Assembly: GCA_025924755.1 (NCBI GenBank)
Contig: JAICHT010000112.1
Location: 1 to 10,452 of the forward strand
From: Chitinophagaceae bacterium
GTDB taxonomy: Bacteria; Bacteroidota; Bacteroidia; Chitinophagales; Chitinophagaceae
Direction: 5' to 3'
Length of the DNA: 10,452 bases
Positions 7,302 to 10,452 of this stretch are shown here, in pieces; the stretch's first letter is position 1, and every line of letters begins with the position of its first letter. The translations under genes were made by a program, and so were the position numbers. Below the pieces are notes generated by a model. The model saw only the letters and a program-made list of their open reading frames with translations. It made no database searches and was not told the DNA's origin.

Positions 7302-8588
7302 TTAAAATATTTTAAATCGTTCACAACAGGCTTTTTCCAGGCTTTCCCTGTCATCAGGATGGGCAATGTCAATTAAAACTTTAGCCCGTTGACGCAGGTT
7401 TTTACCATATAAATATGCAATACCGTATTCCGTTACCACATAATGCACATGAGCCCTGGTAGTAACTACACCGGCACCCGGCTTTAACATAGCTACAATA
7501 CGAGCAATACCTTTATTGGTACGCGATGATATGGCAATAATAGGCTTGCCGCCTTCACTCAGGGCAGCGCCTCTCATAAAATCCATTTGCCCACCAACTC
7601 CGGAAAACTGGTAGGTTCCAATGGAGTCAGCACAAATTTGCCCGGTAATATCAATTTCGATGGCGCTGTTAATGGATACCATTTTATTGTTTCTGCGTAT
7701 TACATGCGGATCGTTTACATAACCAATGTCCAAAAACTGGAAAAAGGGATTATCGTTTACATAATCATATAATGTTCGGGTGCCTAAGGCAAATGAGGTG
7801 ACCACCTTATTGGGGTGTATATGCTTGTATTTATTGGTTATAACTTCATTTTCAATTAAATCAATAACTCCATCCGAACACATTTCTGTATGAATGCCCA
7901 GATCTTTATGACTGGCCAGCGATTGTAATACCACGTTTGGTATAGATCCGATGCCCATTTGCAGGGTGCTTCTGTCTTCAATTAAACCGGCTACATATTT
8001 CCCAATCTGTAGCTCCTCACTTGTAACTTGATCATTATAATCTGCCTCATGTAGCGCATCGTTACATTCTACCATTGCATAAAAGTGGCTGCAATGAAAG
8101 AGCCCGTCTCCGTGGGTACGCGGTACATTCGGATTTACTTGTGCTATTACATATTTGGCAGTATAAACAGCGGATCTTGTAACGTCTACTGATAAGCCTA
8201 ATGAGCAATAGCCATGTGCGTCTGGTGGAGAAACATGAATCAGGGCTACATCAATTGGTAATATACCCTGGGCAAAGAGGTGTGGTATCTCACTTAAAAA
8301 TGCAGGTACATAATCTGCTCTTCCTTCATTAACCGCATTGCGTACGGCAGCCGATACAAATAAAGAGTTGATCCGGAAGCTGTCCGCATATTCAGGTTTA
8401 TCTACTTCCATATTTCCATAAACAGAAATAAATACCAACTCAACATCTTTCAGGCGATTGGCCTGTTTTGCCAGTTCTTTTATTAAAAAAGAAGGTGTTT
8501 GTGCACTTCCCTGTATAAACACCCTATTGCCTGATTGTACAACAGCTAGTGCCTGTTCAGCATTGGTGTAAGTAACCGATGTTTTCAT
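7302..8588 (-). CDS. Acetyl-CoA hydrolase/transferase family protein (4-hydroxybutyrate/butyrate-type CoA-transferase)
   Basis: A 428-residue cytoplasmic enzyme that moves CoA between an acyl-CoA and a free acid, usually acetate, through a glutamyl-CoA intermediate. The family includes acetyl-CoA hydrolase, succinyl-CoA:acetate, 4-hydroxybutyrate and butyryl-CoA:acetate CoA-transferases. The N-terminal half runs to about residue 190 and includes HVSPPDAHGYCSLG (118-131). The C-terminal half contains GIGSIPNVV (212-220), the likely catalytic glutamate E235 in GIHTEMCSDG, GVGGQMDFMRGA (330-341), and a closing stretch VTEYGIAYLYGKNLRQRA typical of the family. Length matches 4-hydroxybutyrate CoA-transferases (about 430), shorter than Ach1/SucC-type enzymes (about 500). 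The exact acid and acyl-CoA cannot be assigned. The ATG at 8588 is preceded by a 12-base palindrome at 8608-8619. The genes on both sides are more than 300 bases away, so it is probably monocistronic. It could support acetate formation or acetate/propionate reuse. Confidence 0.92.
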   Translation of the reverse strand: MKTSVTYTNAEQALAVVQSGNRVFIQGSAQTPSFLIKELAKQANRLKDVELVFISVYGNMEVDKPEYADSFRINSLFVSAAVRNAVNEGRADYVPAFLSEIPHLFAQGILPIDVALIHVSPPDAHGYCSLGLSVDVTRSAVYTAKYVIAQVNPNVPRTHGDGLFHCSHFYAMVECNDALHEADYNDQVTSEELQIGKYVAGLIEDRSTLQMGIGSIPNVVLQSLASHKDLGIHTEMCSDGVIDLIENEVITNKYKHIHPNKVVTSFALGTRTLYDYVNDNPFFQFLDIGYVNDPHVIRRNNKMVSINSAIEIDITGQICADSIGTYQFSGVGGQMDFMRGAALSEGGKPIIAISSRTNKGIARIVAMLKPGAGVVTTRAHVHYVVTEYGIAYLYGKNLRQRAKVLIDIAHPDDRESLEKACCERFKIF

Positions 8589-8607
8589 ATAAAAAGGTGA
8601 TTTTATT

Positions 8608-8619
8608 ACGAAATTTCGT
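8608..8619. promoter_or_regulatory. Perfect 12-base palindrome upstream of CoA-transferase, operator candidate
   Basis: ACGAAATTTCGT is a perfect palindrome ending 20 bases before the CoA-transferase ATG on the minus strand. That is where a repressor would overlap the transcription start or leader. It is too short and unspaced for a strong hairpin. The regulator is unknown. Confidence 0.35.
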
Positions 8620-8778
8620 GAACTGCAGCAAAGAGAACACCTGACGGTTGTAATTTAATGAGGCCAACATTTATCCTGGCTTAGGAACTACTATGGAATG
8701 GAACACCGCTGTAGCACATATTATTCTAAACATTTCAAATAAAGTAGCCTATTATAAAATTTTAAGATCAGAAATAAT

Positions 8779-8799
8779 CTATGACAAACCTGGTCATAG
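8779..8799. promoter_or_regulatory. Inverted repeat CTATGAC-N7-GTCATAG, operator candidate
   Basis: A perfect 7-base inverted repeat with a 7-base centre (AAACCTG). A third copy of the half-site, GGTCATA, lies 47 bases to the right at 8839-8845. The spacing does not fit CRP or FNR. It is 191 bases from the CoA-transferase start, so it could be an upstream activator site or a 3' structure of the SDR transcript. Confidence 0.3.
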
Positions 8800-8952
8800 C
8801 AATCCTTCCTTTATCGCTTTCTAACCAGATGGTTTATTGGTCATACCTATTTAATATCCAACTTAGAAACTTTAAATGAAAATAGTAAAAAGAGATGCTA
8901 TAAAATAAAATGGGAGAATACAGGCTTTTCTTAATGGCTTTATCTTAAATCA

Positions 8953-9720
8953 TCACCCTGCTGTAAACCCTCCATCAACTGTCATAGCATGACCGGTAAC
9001 AAAGGAGGCCGCATCGGAACAAAGCCATATCACGGCCTCGGCAACTTCTTCGGGCTGACCCATTCTGCCAAGTGGCTCCATAGCAATATATTGTTTTTCC
9101 ACTTCTTTGTCGCTGCCGGTTAGCCGGTCAATCATGGCTGTATGAATTACACCAGGGCAAACCGCATTCACCCGGATTCCTGTTTTGGCATTTTCAAGAG
9201 CTGCTGTTTTGGTGAGACCTATTATGCCGTGCTTACTTGCTACATAGGCAGCCAATCCTGCAAAACCGCTTAATCCGGCTACGGAGGCACAGTTCACTAT
9301 AGCTCCTTTGCCCACTTTCTGCATTTGCAAAATTTCCTGCTTCATGCAAAGCCATACGCCTTTCAGGTTAATAGCTATTGTTTTATCCCAGTTCTCCTCG
9401 GTACATTCATGTACGGGGGCCATATTACCTTCAATACCTGCATTATTGAAAGCAAGGTCGAGGTGGCCAAAAACAGCAATTGCTTTTTCTATCATAGCAC
9501 CTACATCATTAGCTTTAGAAACGTCAATATGAACAAAAATACCTTCACTTCCCGCTTCTTTGATTTCTTTGAGTGTAGCTTCTTTCTTGTCTTCAACCCA
9601 ATCGGCTACTATTACTTTAGCGCCTCTTTTGGCAAAGGCAATCGCTGTGGCACGGCCAATACCAAAGCTGCCACCTGTAACCAGCGCTACTTTATTTTCG
9701 AATAGCTTATCCATATACAT
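8953..9720 (-). CDS. Short-chain dehydrogenase/reductase (classical SDR, glucose/3-oxoacyl reductase type)
   Basis: A 255-residue cytoplasmic NAD(P)-dependent oxidoreductase with a single Rossmann fold. The cofactor motif is TGGSFGIG (15-22). D40 at the end of the second beta strand (VIVADW) points to NAD(H) rather than NADPH. NNAG is at 92-95, and the catalytic set is N118, S146, Y159 and K163 (in YVASK). PG (189-190) and the closing VTGHAMTVDGGFTAG are standard for classical SDRs of about 250 residues. The substrate cannot be set from sequence: the family covers 3-oxoacyl-ACP reductases, glucose dehydrogenases, cyclohexanol-type and many other alcohol dehydrogenases. Two starts are possible, MYM at 9720 or the third-codon Met; neither has a clear ribosome-binding site, as is usual in this phylum. 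It has gaps of more than 300 bases on both sides and is probably transcribed alone. Confidence 0.93.
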   Translation of the reverse strand: MYMDKLFENKVALVTGGSFGIGRATAIAFAKRGAKVIVADWVEDKKEATLKEIKEAGSEGIFVHIDVSKANDVGAMIEKAIAVFGHLDLAFNNAGIEGNMAPVHECTEENWDKTIAINLKGVWLCMKQEILQMQKVGKGAIVNCASVAGLSGFAGLAAYVASKHGIIGLTKTAALENAKTGIRVNAVCPGVIHTAMIDRLTGSDKEVEKQYIAMEPLGRMGQPEEVAEAVIWLCSDAASFVTGHAMTVDGGFTAG

Positions 9721-9796
9721 TGATTTAGGTTAAAAGTAATAGCATAGTAAAGCACAATCAATGACCAGTATCAGCGGAATACATGATTAAAAGTTC

Positions 9797-9818
9797 AATG
9801 AAATCAGACCTGTTCATT
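9797..9818. promoter_or_regulatory. Inverted repeat upstream of SDR gene
   Basis: AATGAA, ten bases, TTCATT. It is a perfect 6-base repeat 77 to 98 bases upstream of the SDR start, a usual distance for a regulator site. The region is AT-rich, so chance cannot be excluded. Confidence 0.22.
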
Positions 9819-9978
9819 TTTGTTTTGAAAAGAAAGAATTATCCTTTTGAAATTTAGAATATTGATAGTGTGGTTATAGAAAAGTGATTTTATTTTTTAA
9901 TGTTTTATTAAATTTTTCAAGGAAGATGACGCTTAGTAAATTTTTGCGCTTTTGTTTTATAATGAAAGGTTAGTATGT

Positions 9979-10023
9979 TCATTGAAATTATTTTCATTAT
10001 TTAAAAAACTTTTTCTTCAATGA
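9979..10023. repeat. Inverted repeat downstream of the aldolase gene
   Basis: TCATTGAA and TTCAATGA, perfect over 8 bases and 29 bases apart. Between them lies AAAAAACTTTTT, which can form its own small stem. It sits 27-71 bases past the aldolase stop and may mark the transcript end, but it has no G/C-rich stem like a classical terminator. Confidence 0.28.
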
Positions 10024-10049
10024 TATTGTAAAAAGTAAAAAAAATAAAC

Positions 10050-10452
10050 CTAAGCAATAGTTATTTTTTTCTCTAAATAAACATCCTGAATTGCATGTAA
10101 AAGATGCACACCTTCTTCAAAAGGTCTTTGAAATGCTTTTCTTCCGGTAATCAATCCCATTCCGCCGGCCCGTTTATTAATAATAGCAGTTAATAGGACT
10201 TCCCTCAAATCCGATTCGCCTGCTGAAGCCCCTCCAGAATTAATGAGTCCGATTCGTCCATTGTAGCAATTTAAAACCTGGTATCGGCATAGGTCAATAG
10301 GATGGTCTGTAGAAAGTTCCGTGTACATGCGCTCGTCTAATTTGCCATAACTGCTTCCTCCCATATTCAGGGCTTTAAAGCCGCCGTTCAGCTCCGGCAG
10401 TTTTTGCTTAATAATATCAGCTTGAATGGTTACTCCTAAATGGTTAGCCTGA
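10050..10452 (-). CDS. fbaB: Class I fructose-bisphosphate aldolase, archaeal/DhnA type (3' part; cut by window end)
   Basis: This enzyme splits or forms fructose 1,6-bisphosphate from dihydroxyacetone phosphate and glyceraldehyde 3-phosphate, in the cytoplasm, by a Schiff-base mechanism without metal. The last 133 residues are present, and the frame is open to the window edge, well beyond the internal Met at 10364. The visible part begins QANHLGVTIQADIIKQKLPE, then GGFKALNMGGSSYGKLDE, CYNGRIGLINSGGASAGES, and RAGGMGLITGRKAFQRPFEE. The NSGGAS loop and GLITGRKAFQRP are the two phosphate-binding ends of the TIM barrel in the FbaB family. The C-terminus IQDVYLEKKITIA is also typical. The Schiff-base lysine and the start are outside the window. 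The N-terminal boundary given is only the window edge. Many bacteria carry this form for gluconeogenic or stress conditions besides a metal-dependent class II enzyme. Confidence 0.92.
   Translation of the reverse strand, partial: QANHLGVTIQADIIKQKLPELNGGFKALNMGGSSYGKLDERMYTELSTDHPIDLCRYQVLNCYNGRIGLINSGGASAGESDLREVLLTAIINKRAGGMGLITGRKAFQRPFEEGVHLLHAIQDVYLEKKITIA

Larger units (their letters stand above)
8589..8952. other. Gene-free region between SDR and CoA-transferase genes (364 bases)
   Basis: No coding frame is supported. Both flanking genes point left, so this holds the SDR 3' end and the CoA-transferase promoter and leader. Visible structure is a perfect palindrome at 8608-8619 near the CoA-transferase start and an inverted repeat at 8779-8799 with a further GGTCATA half at 8839-8845. 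I could not find a complete Bacteroidota -33/-7 promoter. Confidence 0.6.
9721..10049. other. AT-rich gene-free region between aldolase and SDR genes (329 bases)
   Basis: No gene is supported. Both neighbours read leftward, so it contains the aldolase transcript end and the SDR promoter. It holds an 8-base inverted repeat at 9979-10023, a 6-base one (AATGAA-N10-TTCATT) at 9797-9818, and TTTAAT-GTTTT-ATTAAA at 9896-9912. All are AT-rich, so some may be chance. A T-run (TTTATTTTTTTTAC on the minus strand) follows the aldolase stop closely but has no GC stem before it. Confidence 0.55.

Noticed and set aside
9325..9705. 126-codon open frame on the plus strand
   Set aside because: It lies entirely antisense to the well-supported SDR gene and resembles no family, so it is a shadow frame.
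9896..9912. TTTAAT-GTTTT-ATTAAA as a terminator
   Set aside because: All-AT six-base stem in AT-rich DNA, far from the aldolase stop; easily chance.
1..10452. CRISPR array, insertion sequence, tRNA/rRNA gene or phage/defence system
   Set aside because: No regularly spaced repeats, transposase or integrase motifs, terminal repeats with target duplications, or tRNA-like clover leaf were seen on reading both strands.

Overview
This window looks like chromosomal DNA from a member of the Bacteroidota, most plausibly a Chitinophagaceae/Sphingobacteriia-type organism. This rests on the AT-rich composition, the near absence of purine-rich Shine-Dalgarno sequences before well-supported starts, and the character of the MlaE, MlaF, class I aldolase and CoA-transferase sequences. 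No taxonomic marker is present, so the placement is inference.

Layout from left to right. Positions 3-119 (+) carry an unidentified C-terminal tail of a gene cut by the window edge. A minus-strand Mla-type lipid transport pair follows: an intact ATPase (mlaF-like, 155-940) preceded by its permease (mlaE-like, about 948-1744). The permease is broken by two frameshifts and an in-frame TAG, so it is a pseudogene. A 566-base gene-free stretch with several inverted repeats, one of them FNR-like, comes next. Then come two plus-strand genes: an AI-2E family membrane protein (2311-3396) and a P-type cation ATPase with a SERCA-like Ca2+ site (3560-6181). All genes after that are on the minus strand: a MgtC/SapB family protein (6274-6909), an acetyl-CoA hydrolase/CoA-transferase family enzyme (7302-8588), an SDR oxidoreductase (8953-9720), and the 3' part of an archaeal-type class I fructose-bisphosphate aldolase (10050 to the window edge).

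Taken together the window holds membrane and ion homeostasis genes (Mla remnant, AI-2E exporter family, Ca2+-type ATPase, MgtC) next to central carbon and acyl-CoA enzymes (CoA-transferase, SDR, aldolase). Most genes are separated by 160-570 bases, so they are probably single transcription units rather than one operon; only mlaE and mlaF are tightly coupled. A shared stress or low-oxygen regulon is possible but is only inference from gene content and one FNR-like palindrome.

I found no CRISPR array, RNA gene, intact mobile element or clear new defence or biosynthetic system. The most solid unusual observation is the multiply inactivated mlaE beside an intact mlaF.
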